Source: JBBSDP01 sp038240605
GTDB lineage: Bacteria; Planctomycetota; Phycisphaerae; Tepidisphaerales; Tepidisphaeraceae
DNA: 64,000 nt
Direction of reading: 5' to 3'
Assembly (NCBI GenBank): GCA_038240605.1
Contig: JBBSDP010000014.1
Coordinates: forward strand, 1 to 64,000
The notes below the pieces were generated by a model, which saw only the letters and a program-made list of their open reading frames with translations, did no database searches and was not told where the DNA came from. The position numbers and the translations under genes are program-made. This document shows positions 52,445 through 61,764 of the stretch, in pieces. Position 1 is the first letter of the stretch. Every line of letters begins with the position of its first letter.

Positions 52445-55400
52445 TCACTCGTACAACTCGACCTCAGAGAGTCCCAAGTCCTTGCCCTCGCGGGAGATCA
52501 AGTAGACGCCCAAAGCTGCTACATCTACACCGCGTACGTCAAACACGTTGAAGAACTGGTCATTTTCCACAACGCCGCCGATGACACGAGGTTCGTGGAT
52601 CAGTCGATCGGGCCCGGCGTTCTCGCCCAGCGCGAAATCCTCTCGTTCTCCCTTGAGAATGGCAATCCCGGACATTAATTCCGACTGCTTGAGCGTCCGC
52701 GCGTAAGTCGCGCACAGTATTGGGTGCGCCATGTGGTTCAGGTCGACCAGCAGTCGCGAGCCGAACGGGCCCTGCTCTCCCTTGGTCCAGGCGCTGGGAT
52801 TTCCGTCAGTGAAGCACAGACCATCGAAGTTATCCAGGGGGTTGCCAGTCGCTCGGATGTAGTGCCCTTCGACTTGATCGGGATCGGAGTTGTTGGCGAA
52901 GATGGCGGCGTTCTTCATCTTTCCCTGCGCGGCTTTGGCAGCGCTCGCCGGGTCCTTGTCGTCGAGCACGAGGTCAGGATCTTCGCCCGGGGCCGTTGGA
53001 CGTTTCTTCGTTTCCAACCCTTCGACATGAGATGCCGAATCGGCAGGCCGAACGTAGAGGGCGTTGCTGCCGGGAAGGCTGAACGCGTGGACGGAAATTT
53101 CCGCCACGGACAACCCATCTGCGGGGGCAAGGCTCACCGTCATCCCCTGCTTTGCCGTGTAAGGCAGATCGACCACGCGGTATACGGGCGTGGGCAGGTC
53201 CAGCGTGAAAGTGATCGGATGATCGCCCCCGGCCAGAATAAGTTGAACCGGCTTGGGGCCGATCCGGTATACAAGGTGGACTAGCCGCTTCCCCGACCCG
53301 TCCACGCTCAACTTGATCCCGCCGGCAGGATCATGAAATTCCCTGCCGAAGAATTTGGCGCCGCCGGCCCCCGGCTCCCAGGCAATCAATTGCTTCGCGC
53401 CCCATCCCTTCAGCAGTTCCAGTGTCGGCGGCTCCCGATAAAGCGCAGGTCCCGTCAACGCCATCCGTTCGGCGTGCGATTCGCCCGGTCGCGTTGCGGC
53501 AACTGATACCTTGCGCACGACCGCGCCTCCGGAATCGACGAGCAACAATTCTCCCGCGCCGTCGCCGACGAAAAGTCCGGCGGTGGTCGGGGCCAACTTC
53601 GGCCGTTCGCCCTCGGTTTGCAATCGCCATCGCTCGTGTCCACCGCGATCGTATGCGGTGACGCGTCCCGGCTGGTCCCCGGTAAAGAACGCGGAGCCGT
53701 CCGCGGCTAGGCGTGCATCGACCAAAGCCGGAACGTTGATCGAGGCGAGCACAGAGCCGTGGTCATTGGTGAGGAGGAGGACGCCGTCGCTGGCAAAGAG
53801 CGCGGTTGCCCCGTCCCGCGAGAGCTCGCACCGCAACGGCTTGGGGTTCGTGTTCCAGGCGTAGCGGGCCCTCCAATCGAAGATGGGCTTGCGGAACAGT
53901 TCCTTCCCGTGCTCGTCGAAGACCGCCGCTTCCTGCTCCCAATCAATCAGCGCGGTACGGCGACCGCGATCAGATACGGCGATGCACCCCGCGACCGCGG
54001 AGAGCGAGGAGTCGTTGAATCGCTTCGATTGTGCCTGCCAGATCGTCTTCGCTGACTTGGCGTCGATGAGGCGGAGCGCGGTGGCGTAAGGCGACGGGGG
54101 CGGGCCCATCATCCCGCCGTACCCGGTCGGATGGGTGCCGACGCTATAGCCGACGCAGGCGCCGTCGGATGAAAACGCGGCGGCGGTGACGCTCACCGGC
54201 ACGCGCACCTGTTCGTAGTAACGGAGCTGGCGAGTAGCAGCATCCTCGGCGCGAAAGATGTTCGTGCCGGGGTCGATCAGAAAAAACCCGCCGCCATCAC
54301 GACCGGCAAAGTACGTTGTCCCGTCAGGCGAAGGCAGCAAATCACGGTCCCACCCATCGAACTGATCGCCCGGAGCATATGCCTCGGGGACGTCGAACTG
54401 TTGAAGATGTCCATCCGGGCCGAGTCGCTCGACCCGCATCGACCAGGACATGGGAAAGTTCCACGACGGGTGACGGCGGATCACGTGCTGGTTGGCGCCG
54501 AAGACGATTCCACCGTGCGCCATCCGCGGCGCCACATCGAAATGCGTCAACCCGCGCACATCTCCAGCAGGCGAGACCACGGCGGCGGCATTCTTCATCT
54601 GGACGATTGCCCATCCGTCCAACGACGCCGATAACGACTCGACCAACGCCGGGGGAACGAAAGCTTTCAACGGCGTCGGAAGCTTCACGTGTCCTTCACC
54701 ATTCACGACGGATAAGGGCGCCACGCGCACCGCAGGCTTAAACGGAGGCGCGGCGACGGATCGTGCGCGATCTTCGATCAGCTCAACCAGACGGTCAATC
54801 GCCGCACGGCGGCCGTTATCGTCGTTACTGACCACCGCCACCGCGTCGCGATTCGCCCAGAACGGGCTGAGGCAGACTTCGATGACGCCGCGGCCCTTGC
54901 CGGGGATGCTGCGCGTTGCCATCCAGTCTGTCAGCACGCCCAGGCTGTCGGCGATCTGTCCGCCGGAAAAGACGATCACGTCGGTGCGCAACACGTACGA
55001 CGGCGCCAGGTCGGCCCATCCCCCCTTCTCGGGTGACATGGCGCGCTTAGCCGTGTTGATGTATGGCTTGAGGTCGCCGCGATAGCCGACCACTTCGCCG
55101 GCATCGATCCGGGCGAGAGTTTGCTCGTCCTGCGGACGGGGCAGCCATCGTAGCCAGTACATGTCAAAGGAGCTGGACGAAACGTTCTGCACGGTCGCAT
55201 CGCGCCCGATCTTGCGCAGGGCCGCAACCAATCGCTCGGCATCGGCTAAATGCGACGCTCGCTGTGACTGTTCCACCACGATGCGCACCGGAACCTGATG
55301 AGACAGAAAGGCGGTGAGCCGATCGGGGTGCGGCAGGTAAACGTCAGGGGCCTCCGCAACGATCACACTCGATGAATGGGACGCGACTACACTGACGGGC

Positions 55401-58400
55401 GCGCTGGCGGTAACGCCGCCGAGAAGATCGGTGGCAGTCACCTTCCACACGCCAGGCGCTTCCAGGGCGGGTACGCTATAGGTCACAGCGCCGTGCCCCC
55501 CCGACAACCGGTAGAACGTGGCGCGCGTGTTTCCACCGGCATCCGTCAGCGTGTATTCCAGCGGCCCACGCGCATCGCCGGGCAAGTCCAGATCGGCGTG
55601 AAGCTCCAGCGTCTGCCCGGACTCGACCTGTGGCGGAAAATGGAGATGGATTTGCTGTGGCGTGCGATCGAGCAACGCGAGGAATGCAGCCGGCTCGGTA
55701 ACGAGGTCCAGGTGTACCGCGCCGTCCTTCAACGTCAGCGTCTCACCCGTCACCAGGTTAATGATCACCTTCGATTCCCCAACGCGCACCGTCACGTCCG
55801 TTGCCGGCGCGAATTGCGTGTCCGGCTCATCCAGCGATGACGCGATGACAGCGGCGTACCGCACGCCCGCCGAAATGCTCGGTAAGATCACCGCCTTCTC
55901 AGGTTCGGCGCCATTTCGCGGCACAAGGGCCATCTCCGCCAGCGCCTTTTCCAGCCCGGGCCGCACTTTGCGAAACTCGGCGAAGAACGCGCGATGAGCG
56001 GCAAAGCCGCCAACGTCGAACAGCGTCTTGAGCGGCGTGTCGATCCTCAGCGCGCCTTCGATCGGCTCGCAGTGCTCCCCCACCAGCACGACCCTTCCTC
56101 CGCGCGACTGAAAGCTTCGAAGCGCCGCCTCGGCTTTGCTGGAGAACGGAATCTTGAGATTCGGGATGAACAGCGCCTTAATGCCGACGGGCACGCCACC
56201 GGATTCGAGAGTGCGCTCCGAGACGATGATCGGACCATACCCCAGTCGCGCGAGATGGCTGTGCAGGGCGTGGGCGTCGTATTCCGCAAATTGCACTTCG
56301 CTGACGCAGATCGCGACCTGCGTGTCCGCCGACCACTCGGTCACCAGTGGCCCGTAGCGCTCGAGAAACAGGTTCGTGCGTCCGCGCTTCTGATTGGCGT
56401 ATTTGCCGGTCGGTGGGTTGATCCCCACCGCGATTCCCTCGGCGCCGCGGGCAAACTTGTAGAACTGCTTGGCGCAAATGGCCGGCTCGCTCTGGCTCGA
56501 TTCGACGCCCTGCCACATCGGCTTGCCCGGCGCCTGGCCATGGCCCCAGTCGGCGACAAAGCCGGCGCTCATCGGCCAGTCCCCGAAATCCGTGTAACTT
56601 TCAAATGCCATCGCATCGTGCGCTTGCGCCATGTCACGCAGCGATTTGCCGGAATCGTGGCCGGCGTTCTCGCTCATCGTGGCGATGAAATCCGAGCGCA
56701 CGTCGTGCAGCTTTTGGTCATAGAGCGCCAGCGTCTGCCCCCATCCCAAGCGCTGCTCGGCCCTCCAGTAGTTGCGAAGCTTCTCAGCCAGCGCGCGCTT
56801 GTCGCCACCGCCTCCGCCAACGGCCGAAAGCTGTCGCGATTCGTCAGCCGTCAGTGGCTCGAACCCGGTTTCCTGTTTTACCTTCTGCCGGAGCACTTCC
56901 ATCCGCGTGCCAAAGAACGGATCGGAGCAGACACCCCCTTCCACATAACCGCCCAGCGATGGGAACCACGTATAACTCAACCCGGCGAAGGCGGGATAAT
57001 CTTCCAGTTCCTGCCCGAAGATCTGCACGCGGCGAACCATTCGTTCGACCGACATCCGATGGCTGTGATGGAAGGCAAGGCCCTCGTTGTACCAGCCCAA
57101 CCGGCGGTTCTCGTAATCGATCATCCCGAGACCGTGGCGCAGCGTGTCATCGAGCAATGCGCGTTGGGGCGTGTACGCGCGCCGCAATTCCTGCGGCGCG
57201 TTCGGCGGCGCCTTCGATTCCAACGGGGCCGCGGTCAGCTCCAGCTTGCCGAGCACGCTTCCATGGCCGTAGCTGCTCCAGCACTGGAGGTGAGCCTCAC
57301 GCAGCTCATCGAGACCAGCGGAGTCGAACGTGAAGGGGCTCTCGCCGCAGGAGTTGACGGTAAAGAGGAAGAGCGGCGTCGTCGGGAGAATTTCGACAAT
57401 TTCAAATTCGAACGGATGGGCGTCGGGTTGAGCGACCGACATCGCATATTTGCCCGGCGGCAGGGCTGACGTGTCGAACAGCATCAGCCGCGCGTCGGTC
57501 GCAGCCTCGACGGCCGGCATTCGCAGCTTGCCGATTTCCCGTGGCGGCGCCTGCCCGGATTGGACGACTAACCGCACTTGGGCCGCCGGTTCCGGACCGG
57601 CGACGATTACATCGAACCGCGCCGCCTCTCCGCGCTTGAACACTCGGCGCAGGTTGTGGGAAAGCGGCCAGTATCCCCTGGCGATTTCGCCCAGGGGCGG
57701 CGCGAACGCGGCAGTGACCTTTTGGGTCAACGTGTTCTCGCGCAGTTCCACGCCGGGCGCAAGCTGCGATGCGCTGACGCGTCCTGCGTCGTCGATCGCG
57801 AATCGACCCAGGCTGGATCCGTATTCGGTGCCGATCGGGAGGAACAAGGTGAGGGAGCTGAACGCCGGCTCGGCTGCCGTATCGACCAGGTGTTCCAACA
57901 AGTTGGTCCGGACGTGGACAAGACGAAAGCCCGTCAGCATCGCCGCGCGGCCGTCCGCATCGACCGACTGAAATGTCACGGCTGCGGTTCGGATGGCGAG
58001 TTTGTTGCCGTCAGCCTGGAGCGCGGAATGACGCGTGGCGATCGCTGTTCCGATTTCAAACTCAAGCCCAAACGGTTCGATCGTGTATTTGCCCGGTGGG
58101 ATATCCGCCGTGCAGCGGGATAGGTAGGTGAGCGCATCCTGGTCGTCGTCGTTGCCCACTGACTTGCAATAGATGCGCACGCCACCGGCAACCGGAACCT
58201 CGGCCTCCAGCCTGGGGCCGGCTGAAAAGAGGGGCTTGCCTTCAATCGTGAATACATGCGGGAATTCCGAGACCGCCCATCGCCCGGGGATGCCGTGGGT
58301 ATAGCGATTTTGCTCGAGCGATTTGCCGCCTGAATCGGCGAGCTCGATCGCATAGCGGCCCTGCCCGTTCTTCTTTTGCAGGTCGTCGTTGACGCTATCG

Positions 58401-58510
58401 AGGATGTTGTCTTCGATCCCCTGGGGTTTGGGTTTGGCGTGCGAAGGTTGTGGGACAACGATTACGAGGAGAGTCAAAGCGAAAACAAGATTTCCGCACG
58501 CACCTTGCAT
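52445..58510 (-). CDS. Giant secreted protein with glycosidase-like, GATase-like, propeller and F5/8-like regions
   Basis: A 2021-residue exported protein. Signal peptide about residues 1-25. The region before residue 730 has a glycosidase-like character (DMAQAHDAMAFESYTDFGDWP). Residues of about 737-810 resemble the GATase1-like middle domain of GH42 beta-galactosidases (FAEYDAHALHSHLARLG, RSFQSRGGRVVLVGEH). About 1060-1100 is Ig-like, 1390-1690 a PQQ/WD-like propeller (VTAYDRGGHERWRLQTEGE-type blades), and the last ~150 residues resemble a discoidin/F5-8 module (GKDLGLSEVELYE). No complete catalytic set could be verified. Start ATG 58510 has GAGG upstream. May bind or process extracellular carbohydrates. 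Confidence 0.7.
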   Translation of the reverse strand: MQGACGNLVFALTLLVIVVPQPSHAKPKPQGIEDNILDSVNDDLQKKNGQGRYAIELADSGGKSLEQNRYTHGIPGRWAVSEFPHVFTIEGKPLFSAGPRLEAEVPVAGGVRIYCKSVGNDDDQDALTYLSRCTADIPPGKYTIEPFGLEFEIGTAIATRHSALQADGNKLAIRTAAVTFQSVDADGRAAMLTGFRLVHVRTNLLEHLVDTAAEPAFSSLTLFLPIGTEYGSSLGRFAIDDAGRVSASQLAPGVELRENTLTQKVTAAFAPPLGEIARGYWPLSHNLRRVFKRGEAARFDVIVAGPEPAAQVRLVVQSGQAPPREIGKLRMPAVEAATDARLMLFDTSALPPGKYAMSVAQPDAHPFEFEIVEILPTTPLFLFTVNSCGESPFTFDSAGLDELREAHLQCWSSYGHGSVLGKLELTAAPLESKAPPNAPQELRRAYTPQRALLDDTLRHGLGMIDYENRRLGWYNEGLAFHHSHRMSVERMVRRVQIFGQELEDYPAFAGLSYTWFPSLGGYVEGGVCSDPFFGTRMEVLRQKVKQETGFEPLTADESRQLSAVGGGGGDKRALAEKLRNYWRAEQRLGWGQTLALYDQKLHDVRSDFIATMSENAGHDSGKSLRDMAQAHDAMAFESYTDFGDWPMSAGFVADWGHGQAPGKPMWQGVESSQSEPAICAKQFYKFARGAEGIAVGINPPTGKYANQKRGRTNLFLERYGPLVTEWSADTQVAICVSEVQFAEYDAHALHSHLARLGYGPIIVSERTLESGGVPVGIKALFIPNLKIPFSSKAEAALRSFQSRGGRVVLVGEHCEPIEGALRIDTPLKTLFDVGGFAAHRAFFAEFRKVRPGLEKALAEMALVPRNGAEPEKAVILPSISAGVRYAAVIASSLDEPDTQFAPATDVTVRVGESKVIINLVTGETLTLKDGAVHLDLVTEPAAFLALLDRTPQQIHLHFPPQVESGQTLELHADLDLPGDARGPLEYTLTDAGGNTRATFYRLSGGHGAVTYSVPALEAPGVWKVTATDLLGGVTASAPVSVVASHSSSVIVAEAPDVYLPHPDRLTAFLSHQVPVRIVVEQSQRASHLADAERLVAALRKIGRDATVQNVSSSSFDMYWLRWLPRPQDEQTLARIDAGEVVGYRGDLKPYINTAKRAMSPEKGGWADLAPSYVLRTDVIVFSGGQIADSLGVLTDWMATRSIPGKGRGVIEVCLSPFWANRDAVAVVSNDDNGRRAAIDRLVELIEDRARSVAAPPFKPAVRVAPLSVVNGEGHVKLPTPLKAFVPPALVESLSASLDGWAIVQMKNAAAVVSPAGDVRGLTHFDVAPRMAHGGIVFGANQHVIRRHPSWNFPMSWSMRVERLGPDGHLQQFDVPEAYAPGDQFDGWDRDLLPSPDGTTYFAGRDGGGFFLIDPGTNIFRAEDAATRQLRYYEQVRVPVSVTAAAFSSDGACVGYSVGTHPTGYGGMMGPPPSPYATALRLIDAKSAKTIWQAQSKRFNDSSLSAVAGCIAVSDRGRRTALIDWEQEAAVFDEHGKELFRKPIFDWRARYAWNTNPKPLRCELSRDGATALFASDGVLLLTNDHGSVLASINVPALVDARLAADGSAFFTGDQPGRVTAYDRGGHERWRLQTEGERPKLAPTTAGLFVGDGAGELLLVDSGGAVVRKVSVAATRPGESHAERMALTGPALYREPPTLELLKGWGAKQLIAWEPGAGGAKFFGREFHDPAGGIKLSVDGSGKRLVHLVYRIGPKPVQLILAGGDHPITFTLDLPTPVYRVVDLPYTAKQGMTVSLAPADGLSVAEISVHAFSLPGSNALYVRPADSASHVEGLETKKRPTAPGEDPDLVLDDKDPASAAKAAQGKMKNAAIFANNSDPDQVEGHYIRATGNPLDNFDGLCFTDGNPSAWTKGEQGPFGSRLLVDLNHMAHPILCATYARTLKQSELMSGIAILKGEREDFALGENAGPDRLIHEPRVIGGVVENDQFFNVFDVRGVDVAALGVYLISREGKDLGLSEVELYE

Positions 58511-58593
58511 CAAAACCTCGCCGGAGACCACCCCGGTCTTATACGAGGCGAAAGATGAATCGTTTAGCCCCCGCGAATCGCTGGGGCGGTCGA

Positions 58594-59109
58594 TCAGGCC
58601 GGCGGATGACCGCGCGATTCAGAGCGAAAGTCCTTGCGATGAAGGAGATAGTCGACCGAAACTTTGCCCGGTCCGAATGCGAGGATAACCAGTGAGGCGA
58701 TTAGGAAATTGAATGCGTCGTCATTGAAAAAGTTTTCCACGGCGTCGAGGTGATCCGGCCCGGCGAACAGTGCAACCACCTTCTTACGACTGGCCGTCAG
58801 GTAAGCGACGATGAAGTTGATCACCAGCGGAACGCTCACCAGGCGCGCTGCGATGCCGAGCATCAAGAGCAACCCGCCGACGAGCTCCGTACCCCCTGAG
58901 ACATAAACATTGAATTTTGGAAACGGCACTCCCCATTCCGTGAAACGCTGCACCATCGCCGGCACGTTGCCAAGATGCCGCTTCCCGGAAAGAAACAGCA
59001 TATAACCGAAGAATAATCGAATGATCAGCAGCACGGCCGACTGAAGGTTGCTCGCGACATGCTCGAACATTCGATATCGGCACGCCACCGGATGTAAAGC
59101 ATTGGACAT
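58594..59109 (-). CDS. bufD: DoxX-family membrane protein (BufD-like)
   Basis: A 171-residue four-helix membrane protein of the DoxX family: IIRLFFGYMLFLSGKRHLGN, GGTELVGGLLLMLGIAARLVSVPLVINFIVAYLT, and a final helix with LIASLVILAFGPGKVSVDYLL. DoxX proteins are frequent last genes of bufferin operons, where they are proposed to handle redox or quinone-linked reactions. The ATG at 59109 has AGGT at about 9 nt. It follows the bufC-like gene by 32 bp. Confidence 0.8.
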   Translation of the reverse strand: MSNALHPVACRYRMFEHVASNLQSAVLLIIRLFFGYMLFLSGKRHLGNVPAMVQRFTEWGVPFPKFNVYVSGGTELVGGLLLMLGIAARLVSVPLVINFIVAYLTASRKKVVALFAGPDHLDAVENFFNDDAFNFLIASLVILAFGPGKVSVDYLLHRKDFRSESRGHPPA

Positions 59110-59141
59110 GTGGGACCTCACGCGGCTCCGGCGACGGAGCG

Positions 59142-60131
59142 TCAGAAAGTTCGCTTGCAGAGCCAGCCCAGCTCCGTCCAGGTCTGGAACCACTCGCGGA
59201 TTCGCACCGGCCAGTCGGCCGCCTCGGTTTCATCGGACGCCGATATGGCCGCTTCGCACGCCTCGGCAACGCTCGCCCCGCCTGCCAGGTCGCGGAGCAG
59301 GCCGAATTCCGACGGCTCCAGCCGTCGGTAATAGAGGTCATTGTTGTGGCGATGGACGCCGACGAAGGTTTTGCTGGCTCGCGGGAGTCGGACGCGGCGC
59401 GAGCGGCGCGTTTTCGCTTCCTCTTCCATCGCGTTGCTCGCCTCGGAGCGTAGAGCCCGATCCTGTCGCTTGACCGAGATCACGAAATCGTCCAGCGGAT
59501 ATCCCATCTCCAGCAATGTCAGGTAGGGTTGAACCGAAAGCCGCAGCTTCGCCGGGTTGCGGCCGAGCAGGTCGTCGGGGACGAGCGGCGGCTTCGAAGG
59601 TCCGTCGAACGCCACCACCTGCGCCCATTCGAAGCGTGCCATGTCGAGACACATCGCGGTTCGCTGCGCGATCAAGTCCGACCGTTCCCCGAGGAACGCG
59701 ACGAGCCGGCTCCCCAGGTTTCGCAAAGTGAACGACGCCGAAGGATAGCGCTCCAGATAAGCGATGCGAAGTTTGCTAAACCTGGCATCGCCGAGGATCG
59801 CGCGGAGTCCGGGGTAATCATCGTAGAGACAATCGAGCAGCCGAAACCAGTACTGCTTGTTGTAGATCTCGATGCGCTCGAGTGAGCTGAGCCGGTCGTT
59901 GGGCTTGATGAACCCTTCGACGACGGCGGACGTCGCGCGGCCGTCGCGCCACGTCCGCTGCATTCCGCCGGCTCGCGAAAGCGGCCGGCTGATCGTGGCG
60001 AAGGCGAGGCGCTGAAGCTCGCGCAACTCACCGACCGTCTGGCGCCCGCCATTCCGCGGCGCGGCGGCGGCTGCGGCGCGCAAATGTCCACGGCGAATCT
60101 GGGGCGGCGCATCAGGCCGTGACGATCGCAT
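59142..60131 (-). CDS. bufC: DUF2063 RiPP partner protein (BufC/HvfC-like)
   Basis: A 329-residue DUF2063-type protein. Recognisable stretches: LSSLERIEIYNKQYWFRLLDCLYDDYPGLRAILGDARFSKL (conserved N-terminal helical domain), LERYPSASFTLRNLGSRLVAFL, then MARFEWAQVVAFDGP and a winged C-terminal part. In described bufferin and related loci BufC binds BufB and delivers the precursor leader for modification. ATG 60131 overlaps the bufB stop by 20 bp, a tight coupling. The in-frame extension to 60374 lies within bufB and is rejected. Confidence 0.85.
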   Translation of the reverse strand: MRSSRPDAPPQIRRGHLRAAAAAAPRNGGRQTVGELRELQRLAFATISRPLSRAGGMQRTWRDGRATSAVVEGFIKPNDRLSSLERIEIYNKQYWFRLLDCLYDDYPGLRAILGDARFSKLRIAYLERYPSASFTLRNLGSRLVAFLGERSDLIAQRTAMCLDMARFEWAQVVAFDGPSKPPLVPDDLLGRNPAKLRLSVQPYLTLLEMGYPLDDFVISVKRQDRALRSEASNAMEEEAKTRRSRRVRLPRASKTFVGVHRHNNDLYYRRLEPSEFGLLRDLAGGASVAEACEAAISASDETEAADWPVRIREWFQTWTELGWLCKRTF

Positions 60132-60987
60132 GTTCCTCCCTGGCGGGCTGGCTGAGGATTCGCTTGATGAACCGATTTGCCTTGAGGGCTTCGCCATGCA
60201 CTTCTTCGAACGACGGGATATGCGCATCCCATTCGAGAAGCGTATTGGTGACGCCGCAACGGCGCGTCGCGTGCTCGTACATTTTCCAGACAGGATCGAG
60301 CACGGGGTGATCGTGGGTGTCGAGGATGTATTTTTCGTACTTGCTGTGGCCGGCAATATGGATCTGGCCGACACGTTCGGGGGGAACGTGGTTCAGGTAG
60401 TCGTACGGATCGAAGTTGTGGTTCTTGCTTGAGACGTAGATGTTGTTCACGTCGAGCAGGATGCCGCAATCCGCCTGCTCCACCACTTCAGCCAGGAATT
60501 CCCATTCGGTCATTTCCGAAGCGTGAAACTCGGCATAGCTGCTGACGTTCTCGACGCAGATGGGCACCTCGAGGAATTCGCTGGCGGCGCGGATCTTCTG
60601 CGCGGTCACCTTAGCGGCGGCGAACGTGTAAGGCATCGGTAGCAGGTCGTGGCTATAGGTGCCGTCCACGCTTCCCCAGCACAGGTGATCGGAAAGGAAC
60701 GGCGTCTTCGTGCGCTTCACCAGGTCCTTGAGGCGGCGCAGGTGCTCACGGTCCAGGCGGTCGGTCGAACCGAAGTAGATCGACACGCCGTGCTGCACCA
60801 CCCGGTACTGCTCGAGGATCTGGTCGAGGACTTCGAGCGGCCGGCCGGCGTCACACATGTAATTTTCGGAAATGACCTCAAACCAGTCGACGGTCGGATT
60901 CTCGCTGAGGATATGGCGATAATGCGGGACGCGCAGGCCGATGCCGATGCCGAGGTCCGTATAGCCGTTGAATCGATTGGCAGGCAT
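60112..60987 (-). CDS. bufB: DUF692 multinuclear-iron RiPP-modifying enzyme (BufB/MbnB-like)
   Basis: A 291-residue UPF0276/DUF692 TIM-barrel enzyme. Likely metal ligands by position: His66 (VVQHGVSIYFG), His101 (FLSDHLCW), Glu146 (CVENVSS), Asp179/Asn182 (LLDVNNIYVS), His210/His214 (IHIAGH), Asp223/His225 (ILDTHDH) and Glu252 (LEWD). Characterised members use an iron cluster and O2 to turn cysteines into oxazolone/thioamide or thiooxazole groups that bind copper. Here it lies next to a Cys-rich precursor and DUF2063 partner, so it most probably modifies that peptide. Confidence 0.93.
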   Translation of the reverse strand: MPANRFNGYTDLGIGIGLRVPHYRHILSENPTVDWFEVISENYMCDAGRPLEVLDQILEQYRVVQHGVSIYFGSTDRLDREHLRRLKDLVKRTKTPFLSDHLCWGSVDGTYSHDLLPMPYTFAAAKVTAQKIRAASEFLEVPICVENVSSYAEFHASEMTEWEFLAEVVEQADCGILLDVNNIYVSSKNHNFDPYDYLNHVPPERVGQIHIAGHSKYEKYILDTHDHPVLDPVWKMYEHATRRCGVTNTLLEWDAHIPSFEEVHGEALKANRFIKRILSQPAREEHAIVTA

Positions 60988-61020
60988 GTGGGAATTTCGG
61001 GGAAACGGAGGATCGAGAAA

Positions 61021-61062
61021 TCCGAGGGCCGTCCACCGGTGGGCGGAGGCGCGGCCCTCGGA
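61021..61062 (-). promoter_or_regulatory. Intercistronic hairpin between bufA and bufB
   Basis: An 11-bp perfect stem (61021-61031 with 61052-61062, TCCGAGGGCCG/CGGCCCTCGGA) encloses an internal CCACCGGTGG palindrome. On the minus strand it lies after bufA and before bufB and is followed by only three Ts, so it could partly terminate transcription or protect the bufA mRNA 3' end. Confidence 0.6.
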
Positions 61063-61101
61063 AATGAGTTAGAGAGACAGCGGGCAAGTTTCGGCGATCA
61101 G

Positions 61102-61410
61102 TTAGATCGCTTCGACCTTGCAGCCACCCTTGCCCTTGCAGGAGTTCTTGCCCTTGCAGTCGTTGTCGCCGGTCTTGCAGCCGCCCTTGCCCTTGCAGTC
61201 GTTCATGCCCTTGCAGTCATGCTTGTCCTTGTCTTCCAGGAGCAGCTTGGCACCGGCCTTGGTGCTGCTGGAGACGAGCTTCTTGACCGAGCTGGTGCTG
61301 CTGAGCGACTGGGGGGCGCCCGTCGTGGTCGAAGCGGAAGCGAGGGTGGCGGAGCCGGCGATCAGTCCGCCCATGGCGGCGGCGGCGATCATCAATTTGG
61401 TGCTCTTCAT
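61102..61410 (-). CDS. bufA: Cys-rich RiPP precursor, bufferin-type (BufA-like)
   Basis: A 102-residue secreted precursor. Signal peptide residues of about 1-27 (ending LASAS), a Ser/Thr-rich middle, then a Cys-rich core with six Cys at 66, 72, 78, 85, 91 and 97. The core is an almost exact tandem duplication of D-C-K-G-x-N-x-C-K-G-K-G-G-C-K. No free Cys elsewhere. A DUF692 enzyme normally modifies selected Cys of such peptides to make a periplasmic Cu/Zn-buffering metallophore. ATG 61410 has AAAGGA at 8 nt; the extension to 61473 is not used. First gene of the operon. Assignment to a BufA subfamily is inference. Confidence 0.85.
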   Translation of the reverse strand: MKSTKLMIAAAAMGGLIAGSATLASASTTTGAPQSLSSTSSVKKLVSSSTKAGAKLLLEDKDKHDCKGMNDCKGKGGCKTGDNDCKGKNSCKGKGGCKVEAI

Positions 61411-61764
61411 GGTCTGTTCCTTTCGGTACGGTTGTGGAGGGACTCCACGGTAATTGGATCGAAACTGTAACACGGGCAGGGCGCACAGGCCCCACTATTC
61501 AAACCGAGGTAGCGCGTCTTGACGCAACCCCATGGTTCACGTAGACCGGCGCTCTCATCGCTGCGCCGCATTCACCTCCTTTTCGATGGGCAAGACATCG
61601 CGCCCTGGATTAGCTGAAGGAATTGACCGCACGCGCGGCCATTGGTTAGTTGCCGAATGCCAGGTCACCGCTGACACACGCATTGCGGCGACGGCACTCC
61701 ATTGGAAAACCGATTCGGGGAGACACTCTATTCCCACCGCTTGCCTCCGTACCGGAAAATTGCA
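61411..61764. other. Promoter region of the buf operon; otherwise gene-free
   Basis: A 354-bp interval upstream of bufA and downstream of the glucosidase stop. It carries a small perfect hairpin at 61433-61447 (GTGGAG-GGA-CTCCAC) in the presumed bufA 5' leader. Plus-strand ORFs here have no family features. I see no metal-regulator operator that I can name. Confidence 0.4.

Noticed and set aside
55994..57469. 491-residue plus-strand ORF opposite the 2-kaa secreted protein
   Set aside because: Shadow of a continuous minus-strand coding frame with recognisable domains.
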